Notes under the pieces: model-generated
The model's input: only the letters and a program-made list of their open reading frames with translations
Databases searched by the model: none
Told to the model about the DNA's origin: nothing
Source of the DNA: Amoebophrya sp. A120
Lineage: Eukaryota > Sar > Dinophyceae > Syndiniales > Amoebophryaceae
Assembly: GCA_905178155.1 (NCBI GenBank)
Contig: CAJINV010000015.1
Coordinates: forward strand, 1,112,142-1,173,241
DNA length: 61,100 nt
Direction of reading: 5' to 3'
Translations under genes and position numbers: made by a program
Part shown: positions 12,601 to 23,400 of the stretch, in pieces
Layout: each line of letters opens with the position of its first letter
Position numbering within the stretch: the first letter of the stretch is position 1

Positions 12601-12851
12601 GAAGGGCCTTGTTGATGAACAAGATGTTGACCCGCTGTTCCGCCCTTGTTCACCGCCCCGAATGTTAAACCACCAGAATTTTTCTGCATCTTCGAATTAT
12701 TCTTATTTCCCTGCTGGTGCTGTGCGGTTCCCTGGTGCAGGAGGTGCGGCGGGGGCGGAACAAATTGCTGGTTGTTTTTACCCGAAGTTGTAGTACTAGA
12801 CACAGGCCCGGAAGATGCCGGGCCGCCCCAATTGTCGCGGTTCCACGACAT
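3647..12851 (-). CDS. Long low-complexity protein with RS/RD patch and tandem WW domains
   Basis: About 1,400 residues. Exons: 12851-12468, 12196-10622, 10367-10301, 10150-10011, 9778-9451, 9241-9177, 8913-8806, 8531-8462, 7893-7782, 7583-7073, 6892-6857, 6584-6220, 5945-5510, 3796-3647. It starts MSWNRDNWGG, then N/G/S/Q-rich sequence to about residue 780, then an arginine-rich patch (RDRDRTRRRDG), then two WW domains: WISYETEGHTAYYNSETKETTW..P, split by an introner and a GT-AG intron, and GWRRYRTPEGEIAYYHDETHECRW..P. The C-terminus is acidic. WW domains bind proline-rich ligands; with the RS/RD patch an RNA-processing role is plausible but inferred. GT-AG introns: 6585-6856, 7584-7781, 7894-8461. 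The weakest join is 7894-8461: a different acceptor would end one gene near 7816 and start another near 7547. The shorter paralogue at 16380-19428 (also MSW...WW-WW) favours one gene. Confidence 0.72.
3797..5471. repeat. Intron block flanked by 38-bp exon repeats, with ~353-bp tandem repeats
   Basis: The 38-bp sequence at 3759-3796 recurs exactly at 5472-5509 and codes the acidic EQEDLQDDPELL segment. Between them lie at least three units of ~350-356 bp (landmark GGCAGCCA near 4323, 4673 and the diverged form near 5032). Removing the block plus one 38-bp copy continues the WW gene to its stop at 3647. Confidence 0.7.
5946..6219. mobile_element. Introner, family A
   Basis: TATGCATTG...TTTGATA; repeats CGACC/CGTCC (one mismatch). 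Interrupts the acidic tail of the WW gene. Confidence 0.9.
6893..7072. mobile_element. Introner, family B
   Basis: TATGAATCG...TCGGATA; perfect ACTGG repeats. Sits inside WW domain 1 of the long WW gene, directly at its first tryptophan codon. Confidence 0.92.
8532..8805. mobile_element. Introner, family A
   Basis: TATCAAATG...TTTGATA; perfect TCTGT repeats; inside the arginine-rich patch of the WW gene. Confidence 0.93.
8914..9176. mobile_element. Introner, family A
   Basis: TATGCATTG...GTTGATA; perfect CTGTT repeats; only 108 bp from the previous introner. Confidence 0.93.
9242..9450. mobile_element. Introner, family F
   Basis: TATGCAAGAAAAAAAGG...CCTGGATA. No clear direct repeat left (ACCCC against AAAAT), so an older copy or an altered junction. 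Confidence 0.75.
9779..10010. mobile_element. Introner, family F
   Basis: TATGCAAGAAAAAAACTG...CGTGGATA; perfect CACAC repeats; in the low-complexity part of the WW gene. Confidence 0.93.
10151..10300. mobile_element. Introner, family B
   Basis: TATGCCATGC...CAGGATA; perfect TGCCG repeats. Short (150 bp) typical family B copy. Confidence 0.93.
10368..10621. mobile_element. Introner, family A
   Basis: TATCAAATGTAAAAATG...TTTGATA; perfect TTGCG repeats; a 67-bp exon separates it from the previous introner. Confidence 0.93.
12197..12467. mobile_element. Introner, family A
   Basis: TATCAGGTGC...TTTGATA; perfect AGCAC repeats; between exons 1 and 2 of the WW gene. Confidence 0.93.
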
Positions 12852-15800
12852 GTTGACAATTGACACTTGTAGGGGGGAGGAATTTTATTTTGGTGCAGCT
12901 GTCGTCAACGCACCGACTGGCGACGAACAAGAACTTGTCGTGGTGTCAGAAGTGTTGAATACGGCTAGCTGCCTCGAGGCGGAGGAGGTGGACCAGACTC
13001 TTGCTCTTGCTGCGCCAGGCAGCAGCTCCTGCTGCGATGTTGGCGCTAGAACAACAACACGTGGCCTCCTGATCTTCTTCTGGCACGACGGTGGCCGTCT
13101 TGTAGTTTCTTCGCAATAAAGCCGGAAACTGCTGACAAGTAGCTGCGGCGTGAAAACCAGAACGTCGACAAAGTCACGAGAGTGCCGCCGTTCTTGGGCG
13201 AAGTAAAATGTTTTGTTTTTTGGGCAATAGACGCACGATCGGCGGCGGTTTGTACTACGGTATCGTGCGCGGCTGGCTGAAGAGTAGACTTAGGCAAGAC
13301 CAGACTTACTGCGTGGGACTGAACTGGTGAAGATGGTCTCCCGAGCAGGAGGACTTGCTGTGGCTAGTAGGCTGGTGCGATAAAAACACAATCCTGAGCC
13401 TGACTACAGCACCAGGACACGGAATAAACAAAGGCTCCTGCAGCTTCCGGACCAAGCGGAGGTGGTCGTCGACGGCGTAGAGGGGGGCAAATCAAGGTCG
13501 GACGCGAAGCTCGTTGCACCGCGCACTCGCAGAGTCTCGATTTGTATTCCACAACTTCGATGAAACCTCCACGCATCAACAAAACACCGCTTCTTGCACG
13601 TCCCTGGGGTCGGTGCTTGTCCTCCGCGGAAAATAGTGGAAAGAAAAGAGGGAAATCAATTCTCGATTGAGAGGAAGCGGAAACCTCTATTATTTCCCCT
13701 GGCTCGGTCGGTGGGAACGCAGCGGCGATAGTACCGTAAGTAGTTCACAAGGGCTGCGCCCGGGGCTCGTTGATGTAGTACACGGAATATTTGCAAAGTC
13801 GTGGGTTGAAGAAGGAGATCAACTATGCGGCTTTCAGCGAAGAAGGTGCTTTCCTCGTCCTCACGCGGTAGTCCAGAGCGAATTTGTTGTCGGGGGGCAA
13901 GGCCATACTACATTCTTAGAAGAAAGAAATGCTGACTTTCGCATAAATCTATAATCACGCCACCTGTCAGTCTGGTCTGTTAAAGGGACGCTGTGTTGCT
14001 CTGGCTTGAAAGGTCGTTTACTATATGACGCACTGAAGAAATCTAGGGATTTGTCTAGTATCAAACAAACTATCAGAAGGAAAACGAAAGAAAAAATGCT
14101 AGTGATGCTACATACTAGTTCCAACGAGCAATACTTCCTAGATACTTCGTCCACATCTTAGTCCTGAAGATGAAAATCATAGATAAGACAAACAAACTTA
14201 AAAACATCTTCTTGGCTGGCAGCTGAAAGTTCCTTCGGTGAATGCGTTGCAAGGTGGGAAAAAGGACTTTCCCGCGCGAAGAAGGCATGAGTGCTGAGGC
14301 CGTCCTGGCCTCAGGAGAGGCACTGTAGTTTGCTGTCTAGCAAGAAGCTCCGGTGAAGATGTAGAAAGATCAGTGTGGAAAACAAAAATGTTTCCATTTC
14401 CGGCACTAGGGCTGACGCCGAAACGAGGAGTGGGCAGAAAACAAGGCTCTGCCGTTTCGAAATCATCTCGAAACCGGCTTCAGTGATGGCGGAAAAGATG
14501 TGGACGGGCACCGGTCATCTCAACCATCACAGCTGCAGGGTCATCTGGAGGGATGTTGACAAAAGCAAGAAGTGAAACGAAAAAGAATTATTGTTCTGCC
14601 AGGCCAAGCATGAGCAAGTTCGGGCTGCACTATGATAGGCATGTTGCCACGGCCGCGGTAGTGGCAAGCGCCTGGAGGACCCCGAATAAACAAGCGAAGG
14701 ACTCTGATAGAAAGAGAGCGCTCGACATAGTGCAGTTCCGTCTGAGCTAGTGCTTCTTCTTCTTCTTCTCCGGCCTAGGAACCATCTGCGCACAACACCA
14801 CCGCCAGTTCCTCGCTTTTGATTGCTAGGCTCAGCTTCTTGAGATGGAGATTTGCAGGCACGGGTTTCGCTTTTGAAAAGTTAAAGTTTATTTTCGTTGA
14901 TAAAAAAGGAGCAACTGTTCTTGCGAAAACACTCACAATGGCGGCAAAGGCGAGAGAGGTGGCATGATCTCGCGAGAGGCCAAGCGGGATAGAGAAGATT
15001 GAAATAAATATTCGATTGGAAATCGAAGACTGAACAACTTCAGGTTGGAAGAGGACAACTCTCTAAAACCTGCTGGGCTGTCCGTACTTCTGGCGGTGTA
15101 ATCTGTAGACGGTAGTATCTCTCAGTCAACTGGAACTACGCCAGAGGAATATAAGAAGTTGTCAACTACTCAACTGATAATTTGGCACCAAAGCTAAGGA
15201 TCGTCTTCGGAGATTATGTGGGTAATTTTTGAAGACCGCGACGCTGTAGTAATCATATTCGTTGTCTACAACTTTATTTTTCCAGTCAACACTGCTGGTG
15301 CTGCAACGATGATCTATCTACAAGCTATTGATCTTGCCGCGAATGAAATGTTTCATTGCAGTGTCGCAAGTAGGCACACGCACTCGTGGATTTTTTTTCG
15401 AGCTGGAGTTGCGCGGTACAAGAGCTACTACCGCTGGAAAGTTCCAAATCGAAGGCGTTTATTACGTTGGGCTAGCCAACAAGTTTGGAAGTGTGATGAG
15501 TGACGATATCAATCGCATTCGCATGTGATGAAGAAATAAGGTCCACCTCCTCGCCTGTGGTTTTCTTGTGACTGATCTCTAGTTCGACGAGCAGTAGCAG
15601 GCCGTCAGACGCAATAGCAGTGAATAAACTCAGTAAGAATCTGTACATCCCTTTCGTTCCTGGGAGATTTTGCTTTTCTGTCAGCTCTGGCGCTGCTTTC
15701 TCGACAACAACTCTGCTTCCGACGTCTCTTTGCATACATTTTTTACAAGTTTTAGTACTTTAGAGACGGCAATTGTGCACTGCGTGCTGTCTGATGCTAG

Positions 15801-16379
15801 ACCACCCAGTAGAGGACGTCTTCATAGGGAGAGCCACAGCGAAATATTTCACACAGGAGAAACTTCAATGAAGATCAAGGAGGCTATTTCGATTAGCACT
15901 ACGCAGTTGCAGTAGTTCCCACGTCGATTATACAGGCAATTATTCTTTTCCTTTGTATTTGCAGTAGCGCTATCCCGCCCTTGTAATCTTACTTTTCTGT
16001 CGAATTGAAATTCTCAGAACACGTTTTTCCAAAAAACCACGGCAGCAGAAACCCCGCTGCAACTGCTACAGGCAGGGCACTATTTTTGGCGTAAAACGGC
16101 CTAGGTCCCTTTCCTCACCTGGCGCTGAGCCAGGGCTTGTGGTTTCGGCTTTAACTTCTTTATGCCTGTGCCAATAATTTTCATCACTTCTCGAAATAAG
16201 TCCTTGTACAACAACACAATTCCTGACGTCACATCGTCCAAAATCGTACTTCAACGTCGGATCTAATCGTGTAGTTGCGATGTCGTTTTTTGTTCGTCAG
16301 TCTCATTTTTAGCTGTTGACATCCTTCTCTTCTGGTACACGACACGATCTTTCACAGACAACCAGTTTCCTCCCCTCCT
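12852..16379. other. 3.5-kb stretch without a supportable gene
   Basis: Largest gene-free interval. No introner arms are present, which itself argues against an expressed multi-exon gene. Small ORFs exist on both strands (for example minus 15735-15472 and plus 15328-15528) but overlap each other and match nothing I recognise. Confidence 0.5.
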
Positions 16380-19300
16380 CTAACCACTTTCATCCGGATG
16401 ATCCCACTGGGCGGTCCCGGTTTCCTCGTGGTAATACGCGATCTGGTTGTCGTCCGTCCGGTACCGTCGCCACCCTTTCGGCAAAGGTTTCGCCTTCGGC
16501 TATCGAAAGGAGAAATCCCCGCCCCTCCCCATATCGAAAACGAAATCTGTGATGCTGTATTTGAGGTCACAAATCGACTTGTCGTGCTAGAAGGCCAAGA
16601 GCCGCAGTAGTGGCCTCTTTTGCAGGCAATTTGTCATGCTGTTTCCCACTCTCAGCTGCCTCCTATCATGCCTAAGATGCAAGGCTTCCCCACGCCACCC
16701 AGCACTACAGTCCGCGTCTTTTCCCGTGTAGCATGACAAAGCTGATTTGTGACAACAAATCTGCATCACAGATTTCCGCTTTGATATGGGGAGGGGGGAT
16801 TTTTCCTTTTGATATCGGCCGCACCCAGCTGGTCTCCTTTGTCACCTGGTTGTAGTACGCCACTATCCTATGTAAAACCGTCCCAACACCAGGGTCAAGA
16901 TGGCGATCTCGCAACACAAATCGAGAAGTTTTGGGGGTCAAGCATGACAAGCTCGTCTCTGTATTGTAGTGCAGTTTAGCAAGTACAGCCGTGGAACACA
17001 AATCCATCTACTCGTCCTGTCGACAGCATTACAAAGTGCAAAACGCGATTGGAAATGCCTCTCATGGGGATGCGCATTACAAATCTTCCTGTAGCTGCAA
17101 ATCTGCATGACAACTCTGGGGTGGGGACATTTTTACGCAGGATAGCCACCTCGTTCGGGTTATCGTCCACCTCGTATTCGATCCAGTTCGTATCCAGTGC
17201 AAATATCCCTGGAGGTCTGGAAGGTTGCGAGATTTGTCATGCTAGTCTGGCCTGACGCTGCACTCTGTATTGCGTGGCCACGCAGAGGCCCTCTTGCCTG
17301 TCATGCAAAAGCGCAGTTTCTCATGCGAAATACGCAGCACAGAAGCACGAAAAAACTTGTCATGCTTGGCGGCGCATCACAGAGCACTCTCTTGTTCGCG
17401 GACTTGCATCACAAGTTTCCAGACCCAGACATATTTGCAATGGATAGTTCGGCGGTAGCGGCAAATTTGCCTCGTCGGTCTCGTCGAGAAACTCCAGGTC
17501 GTTCGATTCGTTATTTTCCGACGAGTTATCGGCGCTGCTGTTCTTCCGCCTGGACTTAGCATTGTTGGAACTCGATGCATTAGTGGAGTTTTGCTGCTGG
17601 TTATGGTTGTTCATCCCAGTGTTCGCCCGACTACGCTTGTTACTAGTACCCGTCGTCGTCTTATTCTTGTTCAGCATTTCGTTCGCCGCAAGTTGCTCTG
17701 CGAGTGACCCTTTCGTCGCGCCGCCGGTGGTCTCAAAATCGTACTCGTCCACGTCGTCGTAGTCATTCTGGTATGGATTGTAAAAGTGTCTGGGTCTGGA
17801 AACTTGTGATGCTGGGTGGCGCATCATGAAGAGGCCACAAATGCTGGCTCAACATGACAACCTTTTGAGCTTCTAGGTTTTGCCTATTCTGCATGACAAA
17901 CTGCGTTTCTGCATGACAGCAAAATGGGGCTCTTGGGAAACGTGCATGACAGATTTGAGAGTCATGCCAGACTAGCATGACAAATCTCGCAATCTCCCAG
18001 ACCCAGACATTTTTGCATTTGATATCTGGTCGCGCAGGATGCTCTGCAGATGCTGCCGCTCCCGCCGGTTCAGCAGGTCTTGGTCGACATTTTTGCTGTA
18101 TCAAATGCAAAAATGTCTGGGTCTGGAACTTTGCTCGACTTGTCATGCAGGTTTTCCATGACCCATATGATCTGTAATGGAGGACCTAGCGTGACAGATT
18201 CCGTGAGATCACTACCATGCCTATCCTGCATGAGAAACTCCCTGCCAACTTGGTCGAAAGTGGCCAGCTGTTGGCACTCATGCAACACAGATTTTTGCAT
18301 GATCCAGAATTAGCATGACAAGTTGCAACCTTCCAGACCCATACATATTTGCAATCCATATGCTGGTGGTTTGTCCCTCGTGCGAAATAAAACCCCGGTC
18401 GTCGAACCCGAGAGTTAGGTGGTCCAGATTGTCCGCGACCTTGTGACTCTTGTTTTCGCAGTTGTTCCTCAGTTGCCACTGGTACTCTTTCTGCAGGTGG
18501 AACACGAAGTGCATCACCTCCAGCCGCCGCGTGTCCAAGCCGCGGCCATTGGTGAACCGGTTCGCCCGGCTGGATCCGTAGCTCGCCACCGCTATGAAAG
18601 TGCACAAGAACTCCCCCTCCCCCTCATTTGTATTGCATGAACAGCAGTACAAGCGTCATGCAGAATACAGGTTTTGCAGGACAAATTTGGAAAGGCGCGT
18701 AATGCTATTTGGGCTGCCAGAACTAATCATGCAAACAGTGCCAAGAGCCCGGGCGTAAATTAGGCACTTTGCATGACAAATGAGGGGGAGGGGGAGCTGT
18801 GCACTCTCATAACCGCCTTCTGCACGACGCTGTTGCTGTTTAAAAGCAGATGGCTGTAGCTTTCGGTGAAGTTGTTTGCCCCCGCGCGGAAGGACAGCAA
18901 GGTTTCGCCCACGGACGGAATCTTGATCTCCGAGGCGGACAGCGATTGTCGCTGCATGAAGTTTCGGTTCGTCGCCTTCTGGTCCAGAATGGGGTCTTCG
19001 TGTGCCAGGAGCTGCTCGCGCGTGTAGTAGGACTTCGGCTTTTGCCGTCCGTTGCTGTACGGTCCGTTTTTCTCGACCGGCGGAGGGGCGGACATTCTTG
19101 ATGTTGTTGCACCTCCGGGTTGATGTTGAGACGGGTATAATTGTTGCTGAGCGTACAACGTCGAGGACGCAGCTGCTGGACCACCTCCGTGGTGTTGCTG
19201 GGGCAGCAGTCCTTGAACGGCGTTCAAGAGGTTTTGGCTCGCGTTGGCATTATTATTGCTTCCAGCACCGCTACTGGATGCCTGCGCTTGTAACAACACC

Positions 19301-19428
19301 TGCATGGCTGCCGCCACTGCTTCGGCCGACGGTGGGGGCCCGCCTGCACCACCGGGTTGCTGGTGTTGCCCTCCCTTCATTGCCGGAGGCCATTGGCTAC
19401 CGTAGTGCTGCTGCTGGTGCCAAGACAT
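16380..19428 (-). CDS. WW-domain protein, shorter paralogue of the 3647-12851 gene
   Basis: About 480 residues; exons 19428-18812, 18592-18361, 18098-18025, 17771-17447, 17190-17146, 16863-16815, 16500-16380. It starts MSWHQQQHYGSQW, runs through a Q/G/P/N-rich region, then a more ordered middle (YYTREQLLAHEDPIL; MHFVFHLQKEYQWQLRNN; NRRERQHLQSILRDQ), an acidic stretch (NDLEFLDETDEANLPLPP), and tandem WW domains NWIEYEVDDNPNEVAYYNQVTKETSW..P and GWRRYRTDDNQIAYYHEETGTAQW..P, ending HPDESG. Domain order, the LPLPP lead-in and the spacing between WW domains match the longer gene, so the two are paralogues about 3.5 kb apart. All six introns are introners; each removal keeps the frame. An RNA-processing or transcription role is only inferred from the WW pair. 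Confidence 0.88.
16501..16814. mobile_element. Introner, family D
   Basis: TATCGAAAGG...TTTTGATA with arms CCCCTCCCCATATC and GATATGGGGAGGGG; perfect TCGGC repeats; between the two WW domains. Confidence 0.92.
16864..17145. mobile_element. Introner, family C
   Basis: TATCCTATG...GCAGGATA with CGTCCCAACACC and GGGGTGGGGAC arms; perfect GCCAC repeats; splits WW domain 1. Confidence 0.92.
17191..17446. mobile_element. Introner, family A
   Basis: TATCCAGTGC...ATGGATA; perfect GTTCG repeats; immediately before WW domain 1, 45 bp from its neighbour. Confidence 0.92.
17772..18024. mobile_element. Introner, family A
   Basis: TATGGATTG...TTTGATA; perfect TCTGG repeats. Confidence 0.93.
18099..18360. 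mobile_element. Introner, family A
   Basis: TATCAAATG...ATCCATA; perfect TGCTG repeats. Confidence 0.93.
18593..18811. mobile_element. Introner, family E
   Basis: TATGAAAGTGCAC...GTGCACTCTCATA with CCCCCTCCCCCTC arms; perfect ACCGC repeats. Confidence 0.93.
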
Positions 19429-20499
19429 TTTGCTACTTTATTTTTGCGTGTCGTGGCTCACTATGTGTATGTCGCTTTCGATTTTTTATATTTTTCCCGG
19501 AACATCATCAAAGTGAAGAAAATAATCCTCGTCGGGCTCCGGGGCTAGGATTGGTGTTCGACTTGCTTTATTCTTGTAGGACGGTTTTCTCGCTGGTAGT
19601 ACCAGCAAGAGCGATCAACATCATTAGTGAAAGTTTGATTCAATTTCAGACCAAGACCACTAGTACTGCAGCGGCGGCGGAGATAAAGACAATGCTGCGA
19701 ATAAACTACATTCTAAGTAAGTACTTTGATTGAAAAAGCTCTAGTACTAGAGAATGAGAAGATTGAATTTGAAACACACGGAGGGGAGGAGGTCGCTGGT
19801 GTAGTAGGCGCAGAGGCTTTTATCTCTTGACTCAGCTGTTTGCGGTAATCTAGGTGGGCTATCCAGACGTTGAACCAAGACAGAGCTTCACGAAGATCTT
19901 ACGCTATTTTCTCTAAGGGCTCTTCAATATTTATGTTGTTGTCAATGGTAGAAGTAATACTTCCTTGGCGGACCTGAACGAACTTGATAGGTTCTGCTCT
20001 ACTTGGGGGGGAGGAGGCATATCTACATGTTGTTCTCGTCATAGAAGACTTCTACCCCGTCACACAAAAGTCGTGCCATCGCAGTAAAAAAATAGCGCAG
20101 GCCGTCTAGCAATATGGACGACGTAGAGACAAGATCACAGTAGAAGTTCCAGGTCGTACAAACGGATTTTTACTGAACTGGTGATAGTGGGTTCATGAAC
20201 AAAAGTCAGATTTCAAGCAGAACAAAATTTCCGCGTCGGAGTCGGAATGATGTGGTCACTTGTGGCGCGTTCGTTTTTCTTTGTTTATTCGCATCAAACA
20301 GAAATCGAGCCTGCACTATCAAACAACTAGTATCATTATAATGCCGCCTTTCGTGGTCATGAAATTGCTTGCTGTTCATTCTTCATTTGCTATTCGCAGC
20401 TTCATGTGCAGCATCGAGTGTGGCTGCCAGAGCAGCACTGCTGGGTAAGTAACAATGGCAGAATCATTCGTCGTCCTCCTCCGTTCCTCATTCGTCGCC
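19429..20499. other. Intergenic, no gene seen
   Basis: Upstream flank of the shorter WW gene and downstream flank of the sorting receptor. AT-rich; no introner arms and no recognisable ORF. Confidence 0.5.
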
Positions 20500-23400
20500 T
20501 CAGAAGGAGAACTTTTTCATTTCTCGCACCTGCGTCGGCCCATCTTCGAGCGGCGCGTAGTCCGCCATACTGTATCCCGTGGAAACTTCATTTCAAAACG
20601 GAACAACAAGTCTTTTGCGCACTACTTCATCTGCACTGGAGACACCACAAATACCAAACCGACGAGAATCCTCTAGTTCCTGTGACAACGCGGTGTATAC
20701 AAACTTGACAAAACACGATCAGCAGTTGATGCACGTACTTGCTTTTGTTCTGTAGTGAAATGATTTCACATCGGATATTTGCGACCGAACCTCGAGCATG
20801 ACCTCCTCTCGCAGTGCGTGCCGCACGGATGATGTCAGGTACTTCTTGTAGACGTGAAGCAGTATCATGGAGAAAAAAACAGGCACCAGGGCGTATTTGT
20901 AATGCGAAAAACAATTCAGAGATAAATCTGTCATGGGCGCATGCTGCGTAGCATACGAATTATAATTTCTGTGATGTGTAACACATCATTGATCTGTGTT
21001 TGTATATTGTTGTTTTTGCAATACAAATATGCCCCTCCCCCGCCTGCTTTTATTTTCTATGTGATAAACAGGATGAAAAAGAAGATGAGCACAATTATGA
21101 CATTGCACAACTCCCCGTCCCCTTCATTTGTATAGCATGAACGGCAATACAAGCATCAGCAAGAACGCCGGTTTTGCATGAAAAATGTGCACTGGAGTGT
21201 AGTGCCATTTGGGCTACCAGAACTTGTCATGGAAACAGTGCCATAAGGCAGTGGCTGGATTCTGGGTTTTGCATGACAAATGAGGGGGAGGGGGAGTTGT
21301 GCACTGTCATAACGATCCCGAGCAGGACAAAAAACTTGGTGAAGGTCATCAGGTTGTCACTCGCCCCGGTTTATCGAATGCAAATATCCCTTGATGTCTG
21401 GAAACCTGTGATGCAAGTCTGGCAGTGATCACGGGCGCACTGCAATACGCAGCCAAGCATGACAAGTTTTGGAGCTACGATGTGTTGCGCGTTCCGGGAC
21501 CGGGTGGCAAACTGCGCTTTTGCATGACAGGCAAAGGCAAAAGTTTTTCTTTTTTTCCCACTCCTGCATCACAAGATTCAAGAGTCATGTGAGACAAGCA
21601 TCACGAACTAGGAGTCTTCCAGACCCAGAAGTATTTGCAATGCATACAGTTCCGGTGTACGCCACGAGCTGTGCGAATCTTTCGCACTGCTATGTCCCCC
21701 TGAAGAAAACAGCTAGCAACGAAAAGCGATTTGAGACTTTATTCACCAATCTCTGCGCATTGCTGAACAAGATCCGGCTGAGTACTCACTTACCACCGTC
21801 TGGCTCGTGCTGGTGTGGAAATACAATTTTGCGGATCCACATAATTTTTCTTTCTTCAAGGCAAACGCCCTCAGTTAACAAACATCCTCAGGTTACAGTC
21901 AAGTACAGGTTTTCTGCTAGCTATTCACCCTCATTTCGATAAGCTCTGGCCGCTTCAGGTACCCGCCGCAAATGCTACGCATCACCAGATTTGACTCGAT
22001 CGGCCCAGTATGCACTGCAAACGTATCGAACTACAACTCGTACTGATTGCAATACTGCATGACATCATATCTGTGTACGCTAATCAGCATTACAAACGTC
22101 ATTGTTCGGGCTAAGCAAACTTGTATATGCAATTTTTTGTTGTAATGCAAGTGGTACGAGAGACAGCACAAAGTTTTGTTGCAGTGCATACCCGGAGTAC
22201 CTCCAGCCGTTAATCCGCAGGGCCAGCGGGGACCAGGCGTGGTTGCGAATCTCCTTTTTCAGCAGGCTTTTCCAGTTCTCCAAGAAAAAAACTGTGTTAG
22301 TGAAACTTTCTTTGGCTGGTGGTGGTGACAGCATCACAGATTTGCTCTGCATGACCACAGATGAGAAAACCTCTCATGCGTGGCCGCTTGTAAGGGAAAA
22401 CACACATGGAAAGAGGCCTCCATGGTTGTCTGGCACGACAGGTGTACTTAACTCTCTCTCTCTTGCAAGTTCTGCATTACAGAGTTACACTTATACAGCT
22501 TTTTTCTTGCATAACAGTCCTTTTTCGTGCACTGCTTGATGTTGTCGATGTCGATTTTGTTTTTGGCTGGCTATCAAATGCAAAACTGTCGCACTCGTAC
22601 TAATCGCTGTTATGCATCACAAATTTCTTTTTCAAGTCAAATCCGTGACAAATTCCATTTCTGATGCTGGGTAAATTTCAATTTGTAATGCTGTTTTTTC
22701 TACTAGTGCGATAGTTTATTTGCAATGCATACTGACAAACTTCCGTTTATCTGCTCCATCACTTCGTAGCTGCATTTTTTCGTGAACTTTGTAAAGTTAT
22801 CAAGTGTAAAAATGTCTGGGTCTGGAAGAGTCATGCTGTTTCTGCATGACGCAGAAGGTCTGGCATGGAAGCTCCAGCATCACAGGTTTCGAGAAGCTTC
22901 CGCAATGTCGAACCCGCATGAGAAATCCCCCAATTTGCTGACAGAAAGTGAGCAGCTTTTGCTACCTCTGCATGAGAGATTTTTGTGTGTTCCGAAATGC
23001 GCATCACAGGTTACATCCTTCCAGACCCAGACATTTTTGCATTTGATAAAAGTCCCGACCGGAATCGGTGCATTGCTTCCAGAACGCCGTTATGCATTGC
23101 AAAAGTATCGTACTCGTATAAATGCATTACAAATTTCCTCAGCATGAGAAGTAAAATTTGTAATGCTGATTTGCCTTAACAAAAAGATTTGTAATGCAGG
23201 ACTGCAATACGAGTACGATACTTTTGCACAGGATAGCCGTATGCCGGTGCACAACTTACTACCCCTCGTCGCCCTCATTTGTCATTGTCAGTAGATCTTC
23301 ACAGATACGAAATATAAAACGCATGTGCATTTTCAATATCCGATATTACTATTAGCTGCTAGCACTATAACTCGCTCGTCGCATGACAACTCGCAGCAAC

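Noticed and set aside
12852-13119. Plus-strand ORF end (VVNAPTGDEQELVVVSEV)
   Set aside because: Protein-like composition, but its start overlaps the WW gene start codon on the other strand and nothing else supports it.
15472-15735. 88-codon minus-strand ORF in the 3.5-kb gap
   Set aside because: Plausible composition but overlaps a plus-strand ORF of equal quality; no family features.
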